DNA of 64,000 nucleotides from Aquatica leii. Taxonomy: Eukaryota > Arthropoda > Insecta > Coleoptera > Lampyridae. The notes under the pieces are model-generated. The model ran no database searches. It was not told the origin of the DNA and saw only the letters and a list, made by a program, of their open reading frames with translations. The stretch covers positions 267,465,177 to 267,529,176 of the forward strand of contig CM069432.1 of assembly GCA_035610365.1 (NCBI GenBank), given 5' to 3'. This document shows, one piece after another, positions 32,667-42,885 of the stretch; the stretch's first letter is position 1, and each line of letters begins with the position of its first letter. Position numbers and translations under genes: made by a program.

Positions 32667-33190
32667 CTCATTAGCAAGATGTAGGATCTCATCAGAAGCA
32701 TCGTCGAAATTTTGTGATAGGATTGACTCCTTTACCTATTTAGGGAAGAGGTTTGTAAGAACGTCCAAGATAAAAACACGAGGTAAGGATTTACCTTGCG
32801 GGTTGACGATCAGACCGGCTTTATCAAGGACGGCTGTGGGAATTTGTGATTTGCTTAGATTCGAGCCTTATAGAGTTTTTGCCCGTCTTAGTTGCTCTGT
32901 CCAGTCGTAGGTCATAAGTTTGCGGATTTAGGACTTTTATCAGAATCGTTTTAGTTTCGTCTGAAGTCTTTAGAAAAACGGTTTCCGCACGATAACGATA
33001 GTCGGACGAGGAACAGGGGCGACTGTTTTACCCGAAGGAACTGCGATTCTCTTTATTTAGATTGGGCAGCTTGGGCGTACGAAAAAGGAGTAGGGACTGC
33101 AGTGGAAAGTTTGGCGGTAACAGTTTGCAAGCCTGTGATTGTTTTTCAGTAGGTTCTTGTTTTTACCATAGGCTTGGTTTTCCTGCAGGA
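32667..33190 (-). pseudogene. R1-like LINE ORF1 remnant, N-terminal part
   Basis: Upstream piece of the Gag-like ORF1, adjoining the 11-bp target duplication. The minus strand shows a frame with SQNFDDASDEILHLANE, which parallels the ORF1 at 10289-10101 (EQNFDAASNDIVKQAKEH). Farther upstream the sequence is too decayed to read. It ends near 33190, where a different LINE fragment begins. Confidence 0.6.
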
Positions 33191-33199
33191 TTTTTTTTG

Positions 33200-33775
33200 T
33201 CCACTCTTTCTCAGATTGGTATATCATATTGTTTCTAACTAGTTGAAGAAAGAGACACCTTTAAATATATGAGATGCTCTCCTCCTCTTACACTCATATT
33301 TTTAGTTTTGTTTTGGTTTAGTTTTATTTCAAATTGTTTTGTTTTCTTTTATGGTTTTTCTATTGCGTCTGCTAGTTTCTGTCTAATTTTTGCTATTATA
33401 GTGAGGTCATCCGCGTACGCTAATATTTGTCTACCGTCGCGGTCGCTAATAATGTCCTTTTTATCCAATTTTATGTTTCTTAATACACAATGTAGGGGAG
33501 ATTAAGTCTGCCTGTTTTAACCCCTTTTTTTATTTAAAATTCTTCTGTAATTATTTTTTGTATTCTTACTTTTGCCTTTGTTTCATTTATTGTCATCTTA
33601 AGGAGTTTTCTTAATCCTTGAGATGTTAATGTGTTTATCGTCTGCATCATTTTTGCTATTGATCGAGTCGAAGACACCCTTAAAATCCACATAGAGTGTA
33701 TACACTTCCTTGTTGTATTGTCTTGTCTTTTGAAATATTTGCTCCACAATGTGTACACCATTAATCGTTTATATT
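33200..33775 (-). pseudogene. Reverse transcriptase fragment of another LINE
   Basis: The minus strand reads a decayed palm domain: near 33730-33660 an IHSMWILR-type stretch with frame breaks, GLRKLLKMTINETKAKVRIQ near 33610-33550, then near 33430-33400 LAYADDLTIIAKIRQKLADA, the catalytic YADD box. The style resembles RTE/craft-type LINEs but the fragment is too short to place. No 5' or 3' end is visible. It abuts the tail of a PLE at 33776. Confidence 0.65.
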
Positions 33776-34109
33776 TGATTCACAATAACACAGCAATTAC
33801 AATAAATTGAATACTTGTCGTACACGTGTTTTTAGACAGCTATGCTGTTATCCTCAGTGAACTGATACTAAAACTATCATTATCACTGAAGATAATTTAT
33901 GCTAACAATTATTATACGTTTCTTTACGTCTCAACGATTTGAAGTGAACAATCCCGAATAACCTAACGGTCCGTAATTATCGTTGTTCATCAAAAAAGAT
34001 TTGTTTTTACAAATTTCCAAACTGTCGTATAGATCTAGTTCTTTTCTATTGTTTATTTTCTTACCTAACTTGATGTTTATTTATCTATTTTCCTATTTGA
34101 CATAAACTA
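33776..34109 (-). mobile_element. PLE tail with decayed hammerhead
   Basis: This is the 3' tail of the PLE whose GIY-YIG part lies at 35395-35155; the two are separated by the TA-flanked insertion at 34110-35152. The minus strand near 33861-33820 has CTGAGGA, a hairpin ACAGC/GCTGT, then TAAAAAC in place of GAAAC, so the hammerhead core is damaged. The part at 34030-34109 is repeated at 35795-35875. Confidence 0.55.
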
Positions 34110-35152
34110 CCCTAGTAGAGCAAAACGTTTCTAAATCATTTACATTTGTAACATTTTTAATACGCTTAAATGGTACATTAAAACGTTTATAAAACGTTTT
34201 CAAATCAATGTCATACTGCTTCAAAAGCGAATCCGAACATTGTTTTTTAGACGGTTTTTGAAGCGCATACAAATCGATTTCAGAAATAATACCAAAATTG
34301 ACTGAAAAATTATTGCCTAAATCGTGTTTAAAACATTTTCAGTTAGTTTCCACTAAATATTAATCGTTGCTGTCCAAAATAATTTACGGAGTTATCTACG
34401 TAACATTGCAGAATAATACACAGTTATCATCTTTTAATGTTTCTAGAAACGATTTACACGTACATTTTTTGAATGATTTGTATTTGTATTTCCAAAACTA
34501 TACATATGAAACCGCTAAACTTAATACAAAAAGCTATTAGATAGCTTTGTTTTTTGACGATTCAGTATTAATCCATTGGGACAAAATAGCGAGCCAAACT
34601 CGTGGTATGTAACCTTTGCCAAACGTAGAAATAACGAGTCTCACTCGTGATACTCATTATCTTTTTTGGTTGTTTATAAAGCAATATATCAAATGGCGTT
34701 TTTTATTCGTTAAACAAGTCCAATCGGCCGTCAAGATCAAGTTCTAGCAAGTTTTCCTATCCTATATTTTGAACGCATAATTGCATTATTTTGAAATTGA
34801 ACTTTATAATCGTTGCAAACCCCGCCTGTGTAAACGTTCCAAAAACATTTCAAAAAATCGTTTTTTGAACGTATACTTTCCTTATTTTGGATTTAAACTT
34901 AATAATCGTTCCAATGCTATTTTAAGAAACAATTTAATAAATTAAATGAACATAAATAAGTAACGACTCTAGTTATCATTTTTAGAAGTGTGTTAAAACA
35001 TTTCAAGAATGATTTAGGAAATGATTTATAGAAACATTGCAAAGGGCGGACATTTATCAAATTTGAGACAAGTGTGAAACGATTCTGGTATATTTCTTTA
35101 TTTCATAAAAATCGTTTTGAAAATGTTGCAGAAATGAATTTTTCTACTAGGG
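34110..35152. mobile_element. MITE-like non-autonomous DNA transposon
   Basis: 1043 bp with terminal inverted repeats CCCTAGTAGA (34110-34119) and TCTACTAGGG (35143-35152), flanked by TA on both sides (34108-34109; 35153-35154). The related PLE arm at 35866-35890 reads CATAAACTAAGTG with a single TA, which is the empty site. No transposase is encoded. The superfamily is unknown; TA duplication would fit Tc1/mariner or a related group. Confidence 0.75.
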
Positions 35153-35386
35153 TAAGTGTTCTTTATAACGGGTTTTTAGGGATTTCATAGTTTGCCCTAT
35201 ATATATTTGGTTACAGTCTTTATAACTAATTTTATATATTTCCGATTTATCGCACATATCTATTGGATCTTTCGGATTACCTAAAACGTTTTTTATGTAA
35301 TCGTTAGTGGTTGTTACCATTTTATAATCAAATTTTGAGAAGATTTTTTTGTAGTACGGACTTCGTATTATCACACATATACTAGA
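35147..35386 (-). pseudogene. PLE GIY-YIG fragment, left arm of inverted pair A
   Basis: The minus frame has NPKDPIDMCDKSEIYKISYK and DCNQIYIGQTMKSLKTRYKEH, a GIY-YIG nuclease motif. It mirrors the plus-strand arm at 35387-35610. Only the C-terminal domain is present. Its tail lies beyond the MITE-like insertion. Confidence 0.75.
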
Positions 35387-35640
35387 GGACTTCAAAGAAT
35401 CTTCTCAAAATTTGAATACAAAATAGTAACAACTACTAACAATAACATAAAAAATCTTATAGGTAACCTTAAAGATCCAGTAGATAAATGCGATAAAACG
35501 GGAATATATAAAATTAGTTATAAAGACTGTAACCAAATATATATAGGGCAAACCAGAAGACACTCGAATACCGGTTATAAAAAGCATTTACCGTTAATAA
35601 ATAAAAATAAAAGATAACGTTGTAATGATTAATTCTCTGT
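35387..35640 (+). pseudogene. PLE GIY-YIG fragment, right arm of inverted pair A
   Basis: The plus strand reads KFEYKIVTTTNNNIKNLIGN, LKDPVDKCDKTGIYKISYKD and CNQIYIGQTRRHSNTGYKKH. It is the inverted counterpart of 35147-35386, with the two arms meeting near 35387. Confidence 0.7.
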
Positions 35641-35869
35641 TCTAAGAACTACATTTCTTCTCACCTATTCCGGTAATTATTGTTCTCTTTAATTTTCCGT
35701 CATCTACAAAATAAATTGTTAGTAAAATAATTACAAAAGATACCAATCTTTATTTCTTCTTATTGACATTGGCCTAACTTAACTATCGTATGGATCTAGT
35801 TTTTTTCTATTGTTTATTTCCTTACTTAATTTGATGTTTATTTATCTATCCCCTAAATGTGACATAAAC

Positions 35870-36250
35870 TAAGTGCTTTTTATAACGGTTTTTTTAGTTT
35901 GCTCTATATATATTTGGTTACAATCTTTACAACTAGTTTTATATATTTTCGATTTATCGCACATATCTATTGGATTTTTCGGGTTACCTAAAAGATTTTT
36001 ATGAAAATTTGATTACGAAATAATAACAACCACTCACAATAACATAAAAAAACCTTTTAGGTAACCCAAAAGATCCAAAAGATATGTGCGATAAATAGGG
36101 AATATATAAAATTAGTTATAAATACTGTAACCAAATATATATAGGGCAAACCATCAGACCCTTTAATACCAGTTATAAAAAGCATTTAACGTAAATAAAT
36201 AGAAATAAAAAATAACGTTGTAATAATTAATTCACTGTTCTATGAATTAC
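35870..36250. repeat. PLE GIY-YIG fragments, inverted pair B
   Basis: A second, more decayed palindrome of the same PLE family: a minus arm at about 35870-36003 and a plus arm at about 36004-36200 with DPKDMCDK*GIYKIS-like coding and YCNQIYIGQT. The 5' flank 35795-35875 matches 34030-34109 and the 3' flank (TAACGTTGTAATAATTAATT) matches 35610-35630. The minus arm keeps the empty TA site for the MITE-like element. Confidence 0.6.
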
Positions 36251-36439
36251 ACATTTTTCTCACATGTAAAAGCTTGGCTTGGCTACGGCATGTTTTTCAA
36301 CACAGATAACAAAGTTTTTACTTAATACCAAAAAAAAATTATTACACAAATAGCTTCTTTCTCTAATTATTTTAAACAATTACTACTTATATTTTAATAT
36401 AGTTAAAGTAATCCATCTCTAAGTGGAGAAGATATTGTA
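36251..36439. other. AT-rich stretch, no feature recognised
   Basis: No motif seen. It lies between two PLE families. Confidence 0.4.
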
Positions 36440-37139
36440 ATAAAATATATTTTCTTTAAGTCAATCCACAATTATATTATAAAACTAGTTTTGACAATTT
36501 AAATTGTCATCATCAGTTAAACTAAAAGCATATGAATTAACAAAAATAATTAAACATTTAAAAGAGCTTACAAGTTATATAAGATTATAAAAATTAAATG
36601 ACAAATGTCAACAAATTAAAAATTTTAAATTGAAACTGACATTGAATATATATAGCAATAGGTTATATCGAAAGGAAAATCAAAAATGAAAAACGCAAAT
36701 TAAAATTTATTATGAAGAAGAAGAGAAATATTTAAATCAAGAATTTCATTATGACAATTATCTGAATTTTCATTATAAAGACGACCAATTTCAAGAATTT
36801 CAAATGATTAAGAAAAGAACTATTGTTACAAAAATGAAGAAATTTAACATTAAGGTCAGAAGAAAATGAATGACCATTTAATAAAATAAATATGTCCTTT
36901 TAATCTTGTTTTAAATTTTCTACCAGTTTGTCCTACTTATGAACAATTCCAAGAAGAGCAAGAAATTTCATACACAATAGATTTATTTAAAGAAGAAACA
37001 GAATCTTTATTATTAATAATAAAATATTTTTAATTACGAATAGTAGAAAAAGAAATAGAAATATTACTTTTAAGAATAATTTTTAACAAAAAGAGAACAA
37101 GAATTAATATAAGGCTTAATAATAGTATAATTTTACTAA
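36440..37139 (-). pseudogene. PLE 2 GIY-YIG region and tail, minus strand
   Basis: Reverse complement of the PLE 2 copies at 52500-53110 and 55640-56260, sharing GAAATTCTTGATTTAAATAT and the surrounding sequence. The nuclease part is near 36990-36900 (an SCSSCNCS.VGQTGRKF-type frame). The coding sequence has many stops. Confidence 0.6.
36487..36516 (-). ncRNA. Hammerhead core with a damaged catalytic box, PLE 2
   Basis: CTGATGA, then the perfect hairpin GACAATTTAAATTGTC, then AAAAC where GAAAC is expected. The lost G belongs to the invariant core, so cleavage is unlikely here; the copy at 53056-53084 is intact. Confidence 0.5.
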
Positions 37140-37335
37140 TCAATATTCTATTAATAATTCTTCGGACCTTGGTTCTAAGATTAAAACATTTCCTTTTCTT
37201 CCTTCATCTATTCTTGTATCTTTTGATGTTGACATTCTTTTTCCATCTAGTCCTCCAGAAGAATGTAATTTTCTAATTCTAGATACTTACCAGATTTTAG
37301 ATATTTGTTCTTTCTCGATTTGGTTTTTAAAAAAA
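37140..37335 (+). pseudogene. PLE reverse transcriptase fragment
   Basis: The plus frame reads KTFPFLPSSILVSFDVDILF, then PSSPPEECNFLILDTYQIL. SFDV with FPSxPP is the first catalytic block (motif A) of PLE reverse transcriptases. The fragment faces away from the adjoining minus-strand piece, again giving the head-to-head layout of PLE insertions. Confidence 0.65.
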
Positions 37336-37465
37336 AATTTTTTTTAAAGATTGTATTATCCATTGTAAAGTAAAGCTCAAAATGGGATTTTCAATTATAA
37401 TTTTAAATGATTTAATGCTTTTCCCATATAACTGTTTTTTATTTATTAATTATTGGTGGCTACAT

Positions 37466-37490
37466 GTTTCGACCTAGCGGTCATCATCAG
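37466..37490 (-). ncRNA. Hammerhead ribozyme core, left arm
   Basis: The minus strand reads CTGATGA, T, GACC-GCTA-GGTC, GAAAC: a 4-bp stem II with a 4-base loop between both invariant boxes. Confidence 0.65.
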
Positions 37491-37972
37491 GCCTCTAAAA
37501 TTATCAACTAAAGTAAAATCTCAACCTCAAAATTCTTAATATACTTACAATTAATAAATAAATTAATAAATTAAAATTGAATAGTTTATGTCAAAATGAC
37601 ATATAAATTAAACAAAATGAGAATATAAATTAACCGCGAAAGGTATCTAAAATAATAATATTATTAACAAGAAAATTAAATGAATATAAATCTAAAAATA
37701 ATTTAAATAAAAACAAAAATATTATTTAAGAAAAAGATAATCATTTTCAAAATTAATAATTACATTTAAACATGCACCTGGGTCTGAGTTTTTATTCTTC
37801 ATATTTGCAATAAAAGTCTAAAATTAAATTTTTTGGAGATAAAAAATTGTAAAACATAAAAACTCATTTTGACATAAACTGTTCAATTTTAATTTATTAA
37901 TTTATTTATTAGTTGTAAGTATATTAAGAATTTTAAGGTTGAGATTTTACTTTAGTTGATAATTTTAGAGGT

Positions 37973-37997
37973 CTGATGATGACCGTTAGGTCGAAAC
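37973..37997 (+). ncRNA. Hammerhead ribozyme core, right arm
   Basis: CTGATGA, T, GACC-GTTA-GGTC, GAAAC. Same compact core as the left arm with one loop change. Confidence 0.65.
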
Positions 37998-38089
37998 ATG
38001 TAGCCACCAATAATTAATAAATAAAAAACAGTTATATGGGAAAGGCATTAAATCATTTAAAATTATTTTTTTTAAATTTAATAAAAATT

Positions 38090-39750
38090 TTTTAATTAAA
38101 TTAAATGAACACTTTTATATTTAATGTTAAAAAGATTATATTTATTTTGAATTACTTACCAAATTTTATAATATTAAGTTTGTCATTTATATAATATTTT
38201 ATTTTTCTAATATTTTTTTGCTTTGTTTTGGTGAGAATAATTAGCATCTTCTTATGTTAATTATAAAAAAAAACATAGTTGAATATAATTTATAAAATTT
38301 TTAATGTTTCTTTATTGAAAAATGTTGTCAAATGTATTTATTGTATTTTCTTGTATCTGTATTTGTAGATATATGTTTAAAGTAATGTTCAATTTATTGC
38401 GCATGCATTGTGTGTTATTTTCTATTTGAAGATTAAACTAAATATTTGGGAAAAAATTATTGATGTTGCATGAAAGTAATTATTAATTTTGTAATTGTAG
38501 TGATAATTTATTAGTTTGTAATAAATTTTACTTAAATTTTGTATATCGTTACGGTGATTTATTGAATTTTTATTGCGTTTTATTTCAATCATTTCTAACA
38601 TTGCTCTTTTGAAATAGTTTTTTTCGTAATGTAATATTTTTGGATGTAGATAATTAAAGCTATGGAAATGATTCATTAGAGCTGTTTTTGTGTTGTCCTG
38701 ATTTAAATGTTGGTTTTTGATACTGTTTTTGTGTTGTTGTATTCTGTTTTTGAGTAATTGTTTTGTTTGTCCTATGTAGATTGCTGAACAATTTTGGCAA
38801 GATAATTCGTATATTAAGTTTGATTTGTAAATTGTATCTGTACGGTCTTTTAGTTTAGTGAAGATATGTTTTTTTTTAAATATTAGTGTTTTTGAAACTG
38901 ATAGTGAATTTGTAATTAGTTAAATTTTTTTTTAATTTTTCAGATAAATTTGGAATGTATGGTACACTGATATATTGTTTAATTTGAGTAAAATTGTTAT
39001 TAAATTCATCGCCTAAGCGATTAGGTTGTAATTCTATGTTCTTATTATTTGGTTTATTGTTAAATTTAATGTGTTTTAAGCGTGTTTTGATGTTTTTGTT
39101 AATAAATTCTATTGGGTAATTATTATTAATGAGTATTTTTTTGATTTTTATTAAGTTTTGTGAGTGGAATTTTTCTGATGATAATGTTATTGCACGATCG
39201 ACTAGTCCAAATATAACTGCTTTTTTGTATGATTTAGGTGTGCATCAATTGTAATGTAATGTAACGGTTTGTTTTTGTCTTTTTTCTGTACCAGTTTGTG
39301 TATATTTTGCCGTCATTGTTGTGTATGAAAGTTAAATCTAAAAAGTTTATTTGTTTGTTTTTTCTGTTTTATAAGTGAATTTTAGTAGTGGATGAATGTT
39401 GTTAAATTTTGAAAGTAAGTTTTTGTACAATTTTTTGTGAATATTTATTAAGGTATCATCAACATATCTTTGGTAGAGAGTGATTTCTTTAAATTCTTTA
39501 ATTATATCTGCTGGGTAATCGCCTATTACTAAGTCAGCAATGGTGGATGAGATTGGTTGACCCAATGCGAGTCCATGTGTTTGTGAATAAATTTTATTTT
39601 GAAATGTAAAAACTGTAGAGTTTAGTATTAATTTTATTGTTTTATAAATTTAGTTTCAGGGATATTAATGTTTTTTTATGTTTTTCCAATTTTTTTAATG
39701 TATGAGTAAACTAGTTCTTGTGGTATGTTTGTGTACATTGATGTCGGTGC
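38090..39750 (-). pseudogene. PLE 3 reverse transcriptase C-terminal half and GIY-YIG, minus strand
   Basis: Reading leftwards: GQPISSTIADLVIGDYPADI and ITLYQRYVDDTLINI (catalytic YVDD, 39565-39347), a connector with the VDRAITLSSEKFHSQNL type sequence near 39210-39140, a GIY-YIG motif near 38830-38760 (YELSCQNCSAIYIGQTKQ), and its C-terminus at 38676-38422 (HPKILHYEKNYFKRAMLEMI). It matches the plus copy at 47200-48600 almost base for base. Its upstream half lies at 41990-42885, beyond the MULE. Stops and shifts are present. Confidence 0.8.
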
Positions 39751-39756
39751 CGGAAA

Positions 39757-41989
39757 GTTCACCGAAAACAATTCACCGAAATAGCAATTCACCGAAATAC
39801 AATTCACCGAAAGAGCAATTCACCGAAGTACGATTCACCGAAATATATCTTGTTATTATTTTATTATTTTATTACTTTTTTTTTTGTCAAAAAGCGATTT
39901 AAAAAAACGAACGGATTCATTACAACGATAGAGACGATATAGCATAGATTTTCTCTTAATTAATGCAAACATTTGATTCAGTAATAGCAATTTAATGATG
40001 TCTACATTTTTTTTAAGCAAATATTTTCAAAATAATCTATTTGTCTGGAGATTACGATTATTGGTTGATAAAAAAAGTTTGCTTTTTCATTTGAGAATTT
40101 TATTTGTATAACTCCTACATAATTATTAATTCACGAGAATGAAATTTCTTTAAACACAACTTTCTAAAATATTTTCTAATCACTCGCGACCCTTAATGAC
40201 CGATTTCTAATGTTGTTATTCCCATTCAAAGTAACTTATCCTAACGACTGGAAGCTTTATGGCAAGTTTTATTGCGAAAGTAGTTGTGCTGAAGTAAACG
40301 TTGAAATGGCTGTTCAGTTTATTCTTAGTGAAAAGGGAAAACGCAAAATGGTGGTTGATGGTCGTTTATACTTTAAAGATAAACAAGTTGAAACACCAAC
40401 ATATTGGAGCTGCGAATACTATCAAAAACTTAAATGTCGTGCGCGTGTGATAACAGGGGATGATAATATCGTGAAGAGAAGTGGTTTGCATAATCATTTG
40501 ACTGATGCATCGCAAATAGAAGCTACTACAGTTATGAACACTATTCGTGATAACGCTAGACATACTCAAGACGCACCTCATTACATAATATCAAACGCAT
40601 CGGTTGGAGTTTCGCAGGCTGCAGCAGCAAAGCTATCCAAAGTGAGCAGCATCAAACGAACCATTAGAAATATACGAACTAGGCACGAAGATATTCCGGC
40701 ATTACCTATTCACCGCCGGGACATTGTTTTACCCGAAAAGTATAAAACAACAAGCAATGGGGAGGAATTTTTAATGTACGATTCTGGACCTGCTGATGAT
40801 AGAATGTTAATTTTTTGCACCAGAAGAAACCTTCAAGTTTTGGCCAGATGTACCACATCTTTTTCAATACTATATACAATACATGGTTTAAATAATAACA
40901 ACGCTATTCCATTGGTATTTGCATTGCTGCCAGATAAAAGAAAGGCTACGTACGTTCGATTCTTTCAAAAACTGAAAGAACTTCACCCAGGAGCTATGCC
41001 AGTTAAAATATTAACCGATTTTGAATCTGCAATGGTGAGTGCGATTGCAGAAGAATTCCCGCAAACTATACATCGTGGCATTTTTTCCAATGCATCTTTC
41101 GAAAAATCCAGTCAGAGGGTCTTAAACAGAGATACGAAACAGATGCCGATTTTGCTCTGAACCTTCGTTTATTATCGGCAATAGCATTTGTTCCTGTGGA
41201 AAGCATAGTAGATGCCGTTGAAAGACTGTGTGACGAAAATATATTGCCTCCAGAAGCACAACCTGTTGTGGATTATTTTGAAGATTCTTGGATTTCTCAC
41301 CAAATGTGGAACTGTTTTGATGGGGTGCAACAAGGCCTACCAAAAACGAATAATTCGATCGAAGGATGGCATCGAGGATTTGAAACACAAATTGGTGCGG
41401 ATCACCCTAACATATGGAGATTTATCGAGGCCATACAGAGAGAACAAAGCTTAAATGCACTTCAAATAGAGCAGTACATAAGCGGTCAGGAAGGACCACC
41501 AATGCGTAGAAAATACAGAGATTGCGCGATGAGAATAGCACACCTAGTTGATAATTACAACATCATGAACAATATATATGATTATTTACGAGGCATAGCA
41601 CATAATTTAAGTTATTAAACAGACAGAAATAATATGAACATTTCAAAACATGACAAGGGAACATTTTCCACATCTAATTGTAAGTTTAAGTAAAATTTAA
41701 AAAAAACAATAAAATCAAAGTAATAAAACGACAAAAAAAACATAAAGAATAAAGTAATAAAACAACACAACGACAAAGGAATAAATTTCCAACTTTTAAA
41801 CACACCAGAATTTTTCTGCCAGTCCTAAGCCTGGATAAAGTGTGAAGGAAAGTTGAAAATAGCACAATTTGTCAAATTATAATTAACAATCAATCGTACT
41901 TCGGTGAATTGCTCTTTCGGTGAATTGTATTTCGGTGAATTGCCATTTCGTTGAATTGTATTTCAGTGAATTGCTATTTCGGTGAATTT
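39757..41989 (+). mobile_element. MULE DNA transposon with iterated terminal repeats
   Basis: Ends are inverted repeats built from five or six copies of a 14-16 bp motif (AATTCACCGAAATA): 39758-39840 on the left, 41893-41989 on the right. The inner FLYWCH/MULE gene places it in the Mutator-like superfamily. It sits inside PLE 3; the PLE sequence on the two sides is missing about 100 bp, so a deletion accompanied or followed insertion, and no target duplication is visible. Confidence 0.8.
40210..41618 (+). pseudogene. FLYWCH-MULE transposase
   Basis: The N-terminal FLYWCH-type zinc finger (about residues 36-100) includes VDGRLYFKDKQ, YWSCEYYQKLKCRARV and GLHNH. The MULE transposase core follows: LQVLARC, LYTIHGLNNNNAIPLVFALL, KATYVRFFQKL and ILTDFESAMVSAIAEEFP (second catalytic Asp). 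The block that should carry the first Asp between LARC and LYTIHGL is too short, CTTSFSI only, so a deletion appears to have removed it. A frameshift near 41100 breaks the ORF; beyond it KQRYETDADFALNLRLLSAI and then VESIVDAVERLCDEN, with TNNSIEGWHRGFE carrying the last Glu, continue to 41618. Otherwise it reads well, so the damage is recent. Confidence 0.85.
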
Positions 41990-42885
41990 TTGTTTAAGAT
42001 AGTAACGTTTTTTAATATATTTGATAGGTATTTTGAAATGTTATAAATGGGACTAGTGTAAGTAGCAATGTTTGTTTGTAATGGGTAATTGTCTTTATAT
42101 AATTTCGGGAGGCCTTAAATTCTGGATGGAGTTCCATTATAAGTTAATAATTTTTTATATGTGATATTGTCCATCTAATTGTTTTTATGCCATAGTTTTA
42201 ACAAGTTATTGCAATTTGTTTGAATTGATGAAGTTGGGTCTTTTTTAAAATTTTGTATATGTTATTATCATTTAGGATGTTGTTCATTTTTGTATTATAA
42301 TCTGTAGAATACAGTATTACTGTTTTTTCAGTTTTTTCTGCTTGTGTTATAATTATTTCTGGGTTTTGTTCCAAAATTTTGTTGTTGTTTGTAAGTGATC
42401 TGTTGAAATAGGTGAGTTTGTTTGAGGTGAGTCTGTGTTAAATTTTTTGTTTTTATTCTTATTTTTTATTATTATTATTATTAATAATTTTTTTTATGTT
42501 GTATAAAAGTATTAGTAATTACTGTACGAATGTTGTTTTGTGTGTCTTGATCTTGGTTTTTGATTTTTGTTTCTATATTTGTGATTATGTGCTGTATACG
42601 TATTTTGTTTTATGTGTTTATAGGTAAGTTGAATTTTGGTCCATATTTAATTACGTTAGTTACAGTTTCAGGTTCAGATTTTCAATCCAGTTATTGATTT
42701 GGTGAATGTTTGTATTATGTTGAGATAGGTTTGAAGACGTTTTATTTTTTTTTGGTTAATTTTTGAATTTTTTTGGTGTGTGATTTTTTATTCTCATTTT
42801 TAATTTAAGATTTTGTATTATTTTAATTGTTAGTAACTTAATTATTAGTTTAGGATGTAAAAATTTTACAATAAGATTTTTATTG
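41990..42885 (-). pseudogene. PLE 3 N-terminal half, minus strand
   Basis: Upstream half of the PLE 3 ORF. Near 42140-42010 the minus strand reads LPKLYKDNYPLQTN, then YTSPIYN and KYLSNILKNVTILN, the N-terminal reverse transcriptase block. From about 42450 to 42880 only decayed, T-rich sequence is visible, probably the 5' coding part. It ends at the CACTG transposon copy 2. Confidence 0.6.

Larger units (their letters stand above)
25500..33190 (-). mobile_element. R1-like LINE, minus strand, split by two LINE insertions
   Basis: Reading leftwards from 33190: ORF1 (33190-32667, then 30981-30690), ORF2 with endonuclease and reverse transcriptase (about 30560-28320), then the 3' end (28320-28020 and 25686-25500). 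Two plus-strand LINEs interrupt it at 30993-32654 and 25687-28019. Removing them restores continuity: ORF1 reads LANEQ on one side and IKVFFRFGSRDRAN on the other. The element is old and carries many stops. Confidence 0.75.
37395..38070. repeat. Inverted repeat of PLE terminal sequence with hammerhead on each arm
   Basis: About 205 bp at 37395-37605 is repeated inverted at 37868-38070 with few mismatches, with roughly 260 bp between. Both arms contain a hammerhead core and the flank GTAGCCACCAATAATTAATA. A transcript through it could fold into a long hairpin. Confidence 0.8.
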
